Part shown: in pieces, positions 1 to 7,202 of the stretch
Layout of the letters: each line of letters begins with the position of its first letter
Position numbering within the stretch: the first letter of the stretch is position 1
Assembly: GCA_013001365.1 (NCBI GenBank)
Contig: JABDMQ010000059.1
Location: forward strand, 1-8,307
Direction: 5' to 3'
DNA: 8,307 nucleotides
Source of the DNA: Flavobacteriaceae bacterium
Lineage (GTDB): Bacteria; Bacteroidota; Bacteroidia; Flavobacteriales; Flavobacteriaceae
Notes under the pieces: generated by a model
What the model saw: the letters and a program-made list of their open reading frames with translations, nothing else
Database searches by the model: none
What the model was told of the DNA's origin: nothing
Program-made: the position numbers and the translations under genes

Positions 1-1548
1 GCATTCAAGAAATCCGTAGGGCTTAATGGTGTTGGAACCAAGGCTGTAAATGCATTATCTTCATTTTTCAGGGTAGAATCTACGAGAGAAGGGAAGTCGG
101 CTTCTGCAGAATTCGAGCAAGGCAATCTCACTACTCAAGACTTATTGGACGATACATCTAGAAGAAAAGGAACTAAAGTTTCCTTTATTCCTGATGAATC
201 CATTTTCAAGAAATACAAATACAGAAATGAGTACATAGAGAAAATGCTCAAGAACTATGTCTATCTTAATACGGGATTGACTATAGTTTTCAATGGTGAG
301 AAATTCCATAGTGAAAATGGCCTTAAAGATCTGCTTCAAGAGAATATAGCGGAGTCTGATATGCGTTACCCTATCATTCATCTTAAAGGTGAAGACATTG
401 AGGTAGCTATAACACATAGTAAGACTCAATATTCTGAAGAATATCATTCTTTTGTCAATGGTCAGCATACCACCCAAGGAGGAACGCATCAAGCGGCATT
501 CAGAGAAGCTCTGGTAAGAACGGTAAGAGAATTTTTTGGCAAGAATTACGAGGCATCTGATGTTAGAAAATCCATAGTTTCTGCAGTTTCCATTAAAGTG
601 ATGGAGCCAGTTTTTGAAAGTCAGACCAAAACCAAATTAGGATCCACTGAAATGGGAGGAGGTCTTCCTACGGTCCGAACCTTCATTAATGATTTTCTTA
701 AAACCCAGCTTGACAATTTCTTGCATAAGAATCCTGAGACAGCAGAAGCAATCCAGACAAAGATATTGCAGGCAGAACGTGAGAGAAAGGAATTGTCAGG
801 AATACGAAAATTAGCCAAAGAACGCGCGAAAAAGGCAAGTCTTCATAATAAGAAATTAAGGGATTGTCGAGCCCATCTTGGTGATTTAAAAAATGACCGG
901 CGCTTGGAGACGACCTTGTTCATTACCGAAGGTGATTCGGCATCTGGTAGTATTACAAAATCTCGTGATGTCAATATCCAAGCTGTTTTTAGCTTACGAG
1001 GCAAACCTTTGAATTCTTATGGCATGAGCAAGAAGATCGTATACGAAAACGAAGAATTCAATCTGTTGCAGGCTGCTTTGAATATTGAAGAATCAATAGA
1101 AGACCTTAGATATAATAATATAGTCATTGCTACCGATGCGGATGTTGATGGCATGCATATTAGGTTACTATTGATTACTTTCTTCTTGCAATTCTTCCCT
1201 GAACTTATTAAGGAAGGGCATTTATACATATTACAGACACCATTGTTCAGGGTAAGGAATAAAAAGGAGACCATATATTGTTATTCTGAGCTTGAGCGTA
1301 TCAATGCTATTGAAAAACTGAAACCAAACCCAGAGATTACCAGATTCAAGGGATTAGGAGAGATTTCACCAGACGAATTCAAGCATTTCATTGGGGAAGA
1401 CATTAGGCTTGACCCTGTAATGCTGGACAGGGACATGTCCATTGAAGATCTATTGTCTTTTTATATGGGCAAAAATACTCCCAAGAGACAGGAATTCATT
1501 ATAAATAATCTAAAGGTTGAACTGGACATAGTCAAGGAAACGGAGTAG
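1..1548 (+). CDS. parE: DNA topoisomerase IV subunit B (ParE), 5'-truncated by window edge
   Basis: ATPase and TOPRIM subunit of topoisomerase IV, which with ParC passes one DNA duplex through another to decatenate and relax chromosomes. The frame is open from base 1 and ends with TAG at 1546-1548, giving 515 residues; roughly the first 110-130 residues of a normal ParE lie outside the window. Visible motifs in order: the GHKL ATP-lid sequence GLNGVGTKAVNALS (bases 22-63), the transducer loop QTK whose lysine contacts ATP in this family (622-630), the TOPRIM glutamate in EGDSAS (928-945), the TOPRIM metal-binding DADVDG (1135-1152), and RFKGLGEI near the C-terminus. All key residues present are intact. 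It is the first visible gene of a parE - membrane protein - parC operon. GyrB is the alternative, but the missing GyrB-type extra domain, the SLRGKPLN form of the TOPRIM region and the adjacent parC make ParE much more likely. Confidence 0.96.
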   Translation, partial: AFKKSVGLNGVGTKAVNALSSFFRVESTREGKSASAEFEQGNLTTQDLLDDTSRRKGTKVSFIPDESIFKKYKYRNEYIEKMLKNYVYLNTGLTIVFNGEKFHSENGLKDLLQENIAESDMRYPIIHLKGEDIEVAITHSKTQYSEEYHSFVNGQHTTQGGTHQAAFREALVRTVREFFGKNYEASDVRKSIVSAVSIKVMEPVFESQTKTKLGSTEMGGGLPTVRTFINDFLKTQLDNFLHKNPETAEAIQTKILQAERERKELSGIRKLAKERAKKASLHNKKLRDCRAHLGDLKNDRRLETTLFITEGDSASGSITKSRDVNIQAVFSLRGKPLNSYGMSKKIVYENEEFNLLQAALNIEESIEDLRYNNIVIATDADVDGMHIRLLLITFFLQFFPELIKEGHLYILQTPLFRVRNKKETIYCYSELERINAIEKLKPNPEITRFKGLGEISPDEFKHFIGEDIRLDPVMLDRDMSIEDLLSFYMGKNTPKRQEFIINNLKVELDIVKETE

Positions 1549-1549
1549 T

Positions 1550-2029
1550 ATGCGGTTGAACAATCAAAAGTCCAAGAAATTCGTGTTGTCATTATACTTT
1601 GTTTTTGCTGTGCTTTTTGTGTTTGCAAGTATATCTTTTGATTTGGTCAGGACTTTAATAGGAAATGCCAGATTCAAGTATTTGGTGCTATTTGGTGTAT
1701 TGATCCTAATGCTTTTGTTTGCCCATAGAGTTTCTAAATATTTTGAATACGATAGCGATGGTAATGTCTTGGTTTTAATGAACAAAGGAATGTTGCTTTC
1801 AGAATTTTTTAATTATCGAGAGAACAGGGCTGAATTCCCGAAGTCCAGGTTGTTATACTATAAGTTAAATAACTATGGGGTTTATAAATCCCTGAATATT
1901 TATATTAAGTCGAATGATAATCGACAGAAACGATTAAGATTCAATGTAACTCTTGTAAGTAACAAGAAACTTAAATATTTAAAACAATCGTTGGACAAAG
2001 TTGTTAAACAGAATAAAGGTATTGGGTAG
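1550..2029 (+). CDS. Small two-helix membrane protein of unknown function between parE and parC
   Basis: I do not recognise a named family. The 159-residue product has a basic N-terminus (KSKK near residue 7), two hydrophobic segments at about residues 11-29 and 43-59, then a soluble tail of about 100 residues rich in alternating beta-type sequence, ending in a basic helix-like stretch (about 139-156). The positive-inside rule places both ends in the cytoplasm. The layout of two helices followed by a beta-rich domain resembles bacterial PH-domain membrane proteins; that is a guess from architecture, not from a motif. The ATG lies 1 nt after the parE stop, with GGAG four bases upstream inside the end of parE. 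The gene ends 5 nt before the parC ATG, so it is almost certainly co-transcribed and translationally coupled with topoisomerase IV. No catalytic residues are evident. That the gene is real is well supported; its role is unknown. Confidence 0.85.
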   Translation: MRLNNQKSKKFVLSLYFVFAVLFVFASISFDLVRTLIGNARFKYLVLFGVLILMLLFAHRVSKYFEYDSDGNVLVLMNKGMLLSEFFNYRENRAEFPKSRLLYYKLNNYGVYKSLNIYIKSNDNRQKRLRFNVTLVSNKKLKYLKQSLDKVVKQNKGIG

Positions 2030-2034
2030 ATTAA

Positions 2035-4713
2035 ATGGAAAATGACGAATTGAACATTAATAATGGTGAAGAAAACAATGGCGACACGATAACTCGTGTC
2101 ACTGGCATGTATAAGGATTGGTTCCTTGATTATGCCTCCTATGTCATCCTTGAGCGTGCTGTACCTGCCATAGAAGATGGCTTTAAACCAGTACAAAGAA
2201 GAATCATGCAATCCATGAAAGACTTGGACGATGGTCGTTACAATAAAGTCGCAAACATCGTTGGCCATACTATGCAATATCATCCGCATGGTGATGCCAG
2301 TATAGCGGATGCCATGGTGCAAATAGGGCAGAAAGACCTTCTAATTGACACACAAGGAAATTGGGGCAATATACTCACTGGAGATAGTGCAGCGGCTTCT
2401 CGATATATCGAAGCAAGAATATCTAAGTTCGGACTGGATGTTGTCTATAATCCCAAGATCACTGAATGGCAAGCATCCTATGACGGAAGGCGTAAAGAAC
2501 CCGTAAACCTTCCTGTAATGTTCCCATTGTTATTGGCACAAGGTGGAGAAGGAATTGCAGTTGGACTTTCCACCAAGATTTTGCCACATAATTTCAATGA
2601 ATTGATCGAAGCATCAATAAAGCATTTAAAAGGTAAGCGATTTACTTTATTGCCAGATTTCCCTACTGCAGGAATTGCGGATATGACCAATTACAATGAT
2701 GGTAATCGTGGGGGCAAAGTACGTGTGCGAGCGAGAATATCACAATACGACAAAAACATTCTTGTAATAACCGAAATTCCGTTTGGAACTACTACCAGCA
2801 GTTTAATTGATTCAATTCTAAAGGCCAACGACAAAGGAAAGATTCGAATAAAGAAAATAGAAGACAATACCGCAGCAGAAGTTGAGATATTGGTTCATCT
2901 TCCTTCGGGCATCTCCCCAGATAAGACAATCGATGCGCTTTACGCGTTTACCAACTGTGAAACTTCCTTATCCCCTTTGGGATGTGTTATCGAGGAGAAC
3001 AAGCCTTTATTCATTGGAGTTTCAGAAATGTTGAGACGATCAACGGACAATACTGTTGAGTTATTGAAAAGCGAGTTGGAGATCAAGCTTCGCGAATTAC
3101 AAGAACAATGGCACTATGCATCATTAGAGCGAATTTTCATCGAAAATCGTATCTATAGGGACATCGAGGAAGAAGAAACTTGGGAAGGTGTGATTGCTGC
3201 TATAGATAAAGGTTTAAAACCGCATATTAAACATCTAAAACGTAAAGTTACAGAAGAAGATATCACGCGATTGACAGAAATTCGTATTAAACGGATTTCA
3301 AAATTCGACATTGATAAAGCACAACAAAAGATCGAAGCACTTGAAGGGCAAATAGCTGAAGTTAAGAATCACCTTGATAATTTGATCGATTATGCAATTG
3401 CCTATTTCACAAGACTTAAGAAAGATTACGGGAAGGGAAGAGAAAGAAAGACCGAGATCAGGATCTTTGATGATATAGTGGCCACCAAGGTGGTTATCAG
3501 AAATACAAAACTCTATGTTAATCGCGAAGAAGGCTTTGTTGGCACCTCCCTACGTCGGGATGAATATGTATGCGATTGCAGCGACATAGACAATATAATT
3601 GTCTTTACAGAGGAAGGTAAGATGATGGTTACCAAAGTAGATAGCAAGACCTTTGTTGGAAAAAATATCATTCATGTTGCCGTTTTCAAGAAGAAAGACA
3701 ATCGAACGATCTATAATATGATATATCGAGATGGAAGTCGAGGACCATCTTACATGAAACGATTTGCTGTAACTGGAGTTACAAGGGATAAAGAATATGA
3801 TTTAGCGCGGGGAAACAAAGGATCTAAGGTTTGGCATTTTTCGGCAAACCCTAATGGCGAGGCCGAAGTGGTTACCATACTGTTAAGGCAGGTAGGAAGT
3901 ATCAAGAAACTCAAGTGGGACATTGACTTTGCTGACCTGGCAATAAAAGGAAGAGGAGTAAAGGGAAATTTGGTGACCAAGAACTCAATAAAAAGAGTGG
4001 AACTAAAAGAAAAAGGAGTCTCAACCCTTAAGCCTCGTAAAATTTGGTTCGATGATACTGTACAGCGACTAAATGTTGATAGTAGAGGTGAGTTGATGGG
4101 TGAATTCCGCGGAGAGGATAAGCTTCTTATAATTAGGCAAGATGGAACAATAAAAACTATAACACCAGAAATCACTGCACGTTTCGATGACAACATGATA
4201 GTGCTTGAAAAATGGATTCCAAAGAAACCGATTTCTGCAATCTATTTCGATGGTGATAAGCAGCGCTATTATGTGAAGCGATTCTTGATTGAAAATGAAT
4301 CAAAGGAAGAGAAATTCATTACTGATCATTCTAACTCACAGCTTGAGATAGTTTCAACGGATTGGAGACCGGTGGCAGAAGTTGAATTCACCAAAGAACG
4401 TGGAAAGGAAAGGAAGCCCAATTATGAGGTTAATCTAGAAGAATTTATTGCAATAAAAGGTATTTCTGCTCTTGGTAATCAGCTTTCTAAAGAAAAAATA
4501 AATCAGATAAATCTCAAGGATCCTTTACCGTATGACCCACCAAAGGAAGTTCCCGCTGAGGAAATGGAGGTTGTTGATGAAGAGACCGTTGATTCCGTAA
4601 AATCTGATACAGATCTAAAGGTAGAAGGAAACAACAGTGAAAATACTACGAAAAATAAGGACTCAAGTGGAGGGCCTGCCGTTGACGAGGATGGACAGGC
4701 GAAGTTGTTCTAG
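2035..4713 (+). CDS. parC: DNA topoisomerase IV subunit A (ParC)
   Basis: DNA breakage-reunion subunit of topoisomerase IV, 892 residues and complete. The N-terminal winged-helix/tower region includes DGFKPVQRR (48-56), the DNA-gate signature GHTMQYHPHGD (77-87) and the catalytic arginine-tyrosine pair R123-Y124 in SRYIEARIS, where Y124 forms the covalent phosphotyrosyl link to DNA. A charged, probably coiled-coil stretch spans about 425-475. A beta-pinwheel-type C-terminal domain follows, about 490-830. The last 50 or so residues are acidic and low-complexity and end in QAKLF. At the quinolone-binding position equivalent to E. coli ParC Ser80 there is Ala88, while the acidic position equivalent to Glu84 is Asp92. 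The loop between this region and Y124 is four residues shorter than in E. coli ParC. The gene starts 5 nt after the upstream membrane-protein gene and has no clear Shine-Dalgarno. ParC rather than GyrA is supported by pairing with parE. Confidence 0.96.
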   Translation: MENDELNINNGEENNGDTITRVTGMYKDWFLDYASYVILERAVPAIEDGFKPVQRRIMQSMKDLDDGRYNKVANIVGHTMQYHPHGDASIADAMVQIGQKDLLIDTQGNWGNILTGDSAAASRYIEARISKFGLDVVYNPKITEWQASYDGRRKEPVNLPVMFPLLLAQGGEGIAVGLSTKILPHNFNELIEASIKHLKGKRFTLLPDFPTAGIADMTNYNDGNRGGKVRVRARISQYDKNILVITEIPFGTTTSSLIDSILKANDKGKIRIKKIEDNTAAEVEILVHLPSGISPDKTIDALYAFTNCETSLSPLGCVIEENKPLFIGVSEMLRRSTDNTVELLKSELEIKLRELQEQWHYASLERIFIENRIYRDIEEEETWEGVIAAIDKGLKPHIKHLKRKVTEEDITRLTEIRIKRISKFDIDKAQQKIEALEGQIAEVKNHLDNLIDYAIAYFTRLKKDYGKGRERKTEIRIFDDIVATKVVIRNTKLYVNREEGFVGTSLRRDEYVCDCSDIDNIIVFTEEGKMMVTKVDSKTFVGKNIIHVAVFKKKDNRTIYNMIYRDGSRGPSYMKRFAVTGVTRDKEYDLARGNKGSKVWHFSANPNGEAEVVTILLRQVGSIKKLKWDIDFADLAIKGRGVKGNLVTKNSIKRVELKEKGVSTLKPRKIWFDDTVQRLNVDSRGELMGEFRGEDKLLIIRQDGTIKTITPEITARFDDNMIVLEKWIPKKPISAIYFDGDKQRYYVKRFLIENESKEEKFITDHSNSQLEIVSTDWRPVAEVEFTKERGKERKPNYEVNLEEFIAIKGISALGNQLSKEKINQINLKDPLPYDPPKEVPAEEMEVVDEETVDSVKSDTDLKVEGNNSENTTKNKDSSGGPAVDEDGQAKLF

Positions 4714-4756
4714 AAAAGATGTAGTAACGCTCCTGAGTTGTTAGTAATAGCCATAT

Positions 4757-4776
4757 GAGGTAGAAACCTTGTTTTT
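4757..4776 (+). terminator. Weak candidate terminator after parC
   Basis: In the 103-bp gap between parC and the nuclease gene, AGGT (4758-4761) and ACCT (4766-4769) can pair around an AGAA loop, extended by one G-T wobble, and are followed by TG and then five T residues (4772-4776). The short stem and near-adjacent T-run are compatible with an intrinsic terminator for the topoisomerase operon, but a stem of four to five pairs is weak and may be chance. I saw no clear Bacteroidota promoter (TTG / TAnnTTTG) in the rest of this gap, although the nuclease gene would need one if transcription stops here. Confidence 0.25.
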
Positions 4777-4816
4777 AGTAGCTTAAAGACAAATTACCAA
4801 TCAATCAATTATCTCT

Positions 4817-5443
4817 ATGTCCAAGTTCGAATCAGACTTAAATGCCGAACAGATACTTACGGAATATTTGGACATTATCTATTCTGAAATTGGTTTTAGT
4901 ACTACTAGGGTGTTTGATTCTGAAAGGCAAAACATAGGAATAGACCTTGTGATAACCCATAAGCAGAAAAACTATACGATAGACGAAAAATCCCAGTTAC
5001 ATTATTTGAACCAACGCTTACCGACCTTTGCTTTTGAGCTTGATTATTTAAAGAAAGGCTTACTGAAAAAAGGATGGTTGTTCGATAGGAGAAAAGCAAC
5101 CCAATTCTATTTTCTGGTAACAGAGATAATCCTTAACAATGGCATGCAAGCCTTGGAATCAAAATACGATGTCGAATCTATCAAGATATTGAGTGTCAAC
5201 AGGAATAGACTTATAAGGCTCTTAGCTGCAAAGAGCTTGAAGGAGGATTCAATAAATGAAATAATAAAAGGTCTTAGAAAAAAAAAGGAATTTGGAAGAC
5301 ACTCTCTGCCAAACCTAGACAAAAGAAGAGAAGGCATAATTCATTTTAACAAATCTCTAGCTGAACAACCAATAAATCTTGTTTTGAAACTTGATTTTTT
5401 GATCAAGGAAAAAGTTGCTAAAGTTATTTATCCAATTTCCTGA
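4817..5443 (+). CDS. Putative PD-(D/E)XK restriction endonuclease
   Basis: Probable restriction endonuclease partner of the convergent cytosine methyltransferase. The 208-residue protein has the layout of a PD-(D/E)XK nuclease: an N-terminal helical region with E11, then GID (D43), a short beta hairpin, and IDEKSQ (D56, K58, Q60). D43 with D56-x-K58 fits the metal-binding and catalytic triad, and Q60 resembles the (D/E)xKxQ variant of the fold. The remaining 140 residues are mixed helix and strand, with a basic stretch KGLRKKKEFGRH (151-162) that could contact DNA. There is no helicase, ATPase or membrane segment, so it would act as a simple Type II-like enzyme. The start is the first ATG, 104 bases after the parC stop. 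The 3' end overlaps the methyltransferase gene by 20 bp on the opposite strand. I cannot name the specificity. A non-restriction nuclease remains possible, but the neighbours argue for a restriction enzyme. Confidence 0.72.
   Translation: MSKFESDLNAEQILTEYLDIIYSEIGFSTTRVFDSERQNIGIDLVITHKQKNYTIDEKSQLHYLNQRLPTFAFELDYLKKGLLKKGWLFDRRKATQFYFLVTEIILNNGMQALESKYDVESIKILSVNRNRLIRLLAAKSLKEDSINEIIKGLRKKKEFGRHSLPNLDKRREGIIHFNKSLAEQPINLVLKLDFLIKEKVAKVIYPIS
5390..5407 (-). terminator. Candidate hairpin terminator for the methyltransferase transcript
   Basis: Just downstream of the methyltransferase stop codon, read on the - strand, CTTGAT (5407-5402) and ATCAAG (5395-5390) form a perfect six-pair inverted repeat around a CAAAAA loop, followed by TTTC. 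It lies inside the 3' end of the convergent nuclease gene. An AT-rich stem with only three T residues is a weak terminator, but the placement 17 bases past the stop is what a terminator for this transcript would show. Confidence 0.28.
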
Positions 5444-6656
5444 TTTGATTTTCCAATGCCTTGCTGATTTTTTCAACAACACCTACCACTAGGGCATTAC
5501 CCATAAAAAAAGCTCTTTTTGTATCTGAAATACCATCTAGCTTCGTATGGTCATCCGGAAACATGTTCAATCGCTCCAACTCAACTGGTGTAAGTCTTCT
5601 TAGGCCTCTGTCCGATTGGACCACGTGTTTGAACCTCGAAGGCGATTTTCCTCCCTCGCCAGTAATAATAGTCCTTGAAGCTTTGTCTTTAGCATCTGGG
5701 AATACCATGCTACCTTCACTATAGTTGTATTCAAATCCTGATTTGGATTTCCTTACTTCCTTTTTTGCGCCTTTCAAGTAAGACCATTTACTCATCTCAG
5801 AGTCTTGAAGGAAGAATTCTTCAGTTACTTCGCCGTTTTGCAGTACATCGCCAAGAGAAGTTCTCTTTCCAGAATAAGCGGCTGTTGTTTTATTAGTGAA
5901 CACTTTCCCATCAATCATTACTCCCGTATTGAGAAATGGTGATTTATCGCCATTTTCATTGAATATTTCACTTAATTCAACCAAATCTCCATTGAGATGA
6001 AATTGGTTTGATACACTAGCTTCTGTTGCTGGGAAAGCAGCGGCGAAGATGCCATCTTCTAACATCCAGTTAGTTTTATCAAACTTTCCCAGTTCTTTAT
6101 AGATACTTGCGGATTTATGATATCCAAGAAAGAAAACCCGCTTTCGTCTCTGTGGCATGCCATATTCGGCTGCATTGACCACACGCCATTCAACCGCATA
6201 ACCCAGATCGTTCAAGCTTTTTAGCATTACAGCAAAATCCCTTCCTCTTTGTTTTGCAGGAGATTTAAGCAATCTGTCAACATTCTCAAGCAAGAGGTAT
6301 TTTGGTTTATTTGTTTTTTCTTTTAGAATTCTATGAATGGACCACCAAAGCACCCCCTTTTTACCAATAAGACCCTTAGAATTAAAAAGTGTAGTTGCAA
6401 CTGAATAGTCTTGACATGGAAAGCCGCCAACCAGTATGTCGTGGTCTGGAATATCAGATGTAGAAACGGTTTCAATATCTTGATTTGAATGATTCTCTTC
6501 GCCGAATCTTGCTTCATAGACCAGTGATGCATGCTGCATTTTGGTTGAAGGTTCCCATTGATTGCTCCAAATTACTGCAAAATTGTTTTTTTCAAGCCCT
6601 AGCCTGAATCCTCCAACTCCAGCAAATAATTCGACAACTTTTAATTTATTCTTCAT
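5424..6656 (-). CDS. DNA (cytosine-5-)-methyltransferase of a Type II R-M system
   Basis: Transfers a methyl group from S-adenosylmethionine to C5 of cytosine in a specific short DNA site, protecting host DNA from the paired nuclease. The 410-residue protein shows the C5-methyltransferase motifs in canonical order: motif I FAGVGGFRLGL (11-21, AdoMet binding), motif IV GGFPCQDYSVA with catalytic Cys81 (77-87), motif VI ENV with the catalytic Glu124, motif VIII QRRKRVFFLGY (169-179), a variable target-recognition region (about 190-345), motif IX RRLTPVELERLNMFPDD (353-369), and motif X GNALVVGVV (386-394). Nothing catalytic is missing. The target site cannot be read from the sequence. The ATG at 6656 is preceded by AGGGA with a 6-base spacer, a plausible ribosome-binding site. 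It lies 50 bases downstream of vsr on the same strand, probably in one transcript, and converges on the nuclease gene with a 20-bp overlap. No control (C) protein gene is present. Confidence 0.95.
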   Translation of the reverse strand: MKNKLKVVELFAGVGGFRLGLEKNNFAVIWSNQWEPSTKMQHASLVYEARFGEENHSNQDIETVSTSDIPDHDILVGGFPCQDYSVATTLFNSKGLIGKKGVLWWSIHRILKEKTNKPKYLLLENVDRLLKSPAKQRGRDFAVMLKSLNDLGYAVEWRVVNAAEYGMPQRRKRVFFLGYHKSASIYKELGKFDKTNWMLEDGIFAAAFPATEASVSNQFHLNGDLVELSEIFNENGDKSPFLNTGVMIDGKVFTNKTTAAYSGKRTSLGDVLQNGEVTEEFFLQDSEMSKWSYLKGAKKEVRKSKSGFEYNYSEGSMVFPDAKDKASRTIITGEGGKSPSRFKHVVQSDRGLRRLTPVELERLNMFPDDHTKLDGISDTKRAFFMGNALVVGVVEKISKALENQIRKLDK

Positions 6657-6706
6657 GCATTATCCCTAATTTGCTTCTCAAGAAAAACGAAAATTAAAAT
6701 TAATTA

Positions 6707-7090
6707 TTAGATGGCTTTAGAAGAAAGTAAATGACTTATTTTATCAACGATTTTCTTAACATCCAACTTTAACTCACACTCCCATATCGTAATCACTTTC
6801 CAATCTGCTTCATTTAATTGAATAGTCTTGGCTTTGTCTCTCTCAACGTTCTTTTGGAATTTATCTTTCCAATACGAGGAATTGTGCTTTGGAAGAGAAT
6901 GATTGCATTTTGGGCAGCGATGCCAAAAACAACCATTAACAAAAATTGCTATTTTCCTGTTTACGAAAGCAATATCTGGTCTACCCGGGACTTTTTTCCA
7001 ATGTAATCTGTATCCTCTAATCCCGCGAGACCAAAGTTCTTTCCTCAATACGAGTTCGGGTTTGGTATTTTTACCCCTTATAGAACTCAT
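6707..7090 (-). CDS. vsr: Very short patch repair endonuclease (Vsr), start uncertain
   Basis: Nicks DNA 5' of the mismatched T in T:G pairs produced by deamination of 5-methylcytosine, starting very short patch repair back to C:G. Counting from the ATG at 7090 the protein has 127 residues. It shows GRPD with catalytic Asp39, VNGCFWHRCPKC (51-62) carrying Cys54, His57, Cys59 and Cys62, the conserved NVERD (81-85), and WEC with Cys105, the last zinc-type ligand. The residue matching E. coli His64 is Asn52. The ATG at 7090 corresponds to an internal Met of E. coli Vsr: the same frame upstream encodes 33 further codons (back to 7189, after TAG at 7192-7190), including RDNRSPIP and EARSKI, which match the family N-terminus. 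No ATG, GTG or TTG occurs in that extension. The real product is therefore probably longer, begun at a rare codon (ATA, ATT or ATC), or the gene has lost its start. It neighbours the cytosine methyltransferase, as expected. Confidence 0.88.
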   Translation of the reverse strand: MSSIRGKNTKPELVLRKELWSRGIRGYRLHWKKVPGRPDIAFVNRKIAIFVNGCFWHRCPKCNHSLPKHNSSYWKDKFQKNVERDKAKTIQLNEADWKVITIWECELKLDVKKIVDKISHLLSSKAI

Positions 7091-7202
7091 GATCTTCGAT
7101 CGCGCTTCATTTAATGGGATTGGAGACCTGTTATCTCTTTTATATTGCTTTACACTTCTGATATTGTCAAGAATTATTGATTCGATTTTCTACTGATAGA
7201 TC

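Noticed and set aside
142..492. 116-residue open frame on the - strand inside parE
   Set aside because: Antisense to a strongly conserved ATPase gene, with no recognisable motif; a shadow of parE.
3750..4196. 148-residue open frame on the - strand inside parC
   Set aside because: Low-complexity, serine-rich product antisense to the ParC C-terminal domain, with no family features.
4798..4811. CAAT repeated about three times before the nuclease start, as a phase-variable tract
   Set aside because: Too few units to be a credible slippage tract.
7142..7170. TTGACA (7170-7165, - strand) followed after 17 bases by CAATAT, looking like a sigma-70 promoter for vsr
   Set aside because: The -10 match is poor, Bacteroidota use a different promoter consensus, and the stretch appears to encode the Vsr N-terminus.
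4711..7192. TAGAAAA near the parC stop and again (opposite orientation) near the terC end as insertion-site repeats
   Set aside because: Seven AT-rich bases, inverted rather than direct, partly made of stop codons; expected by chance.
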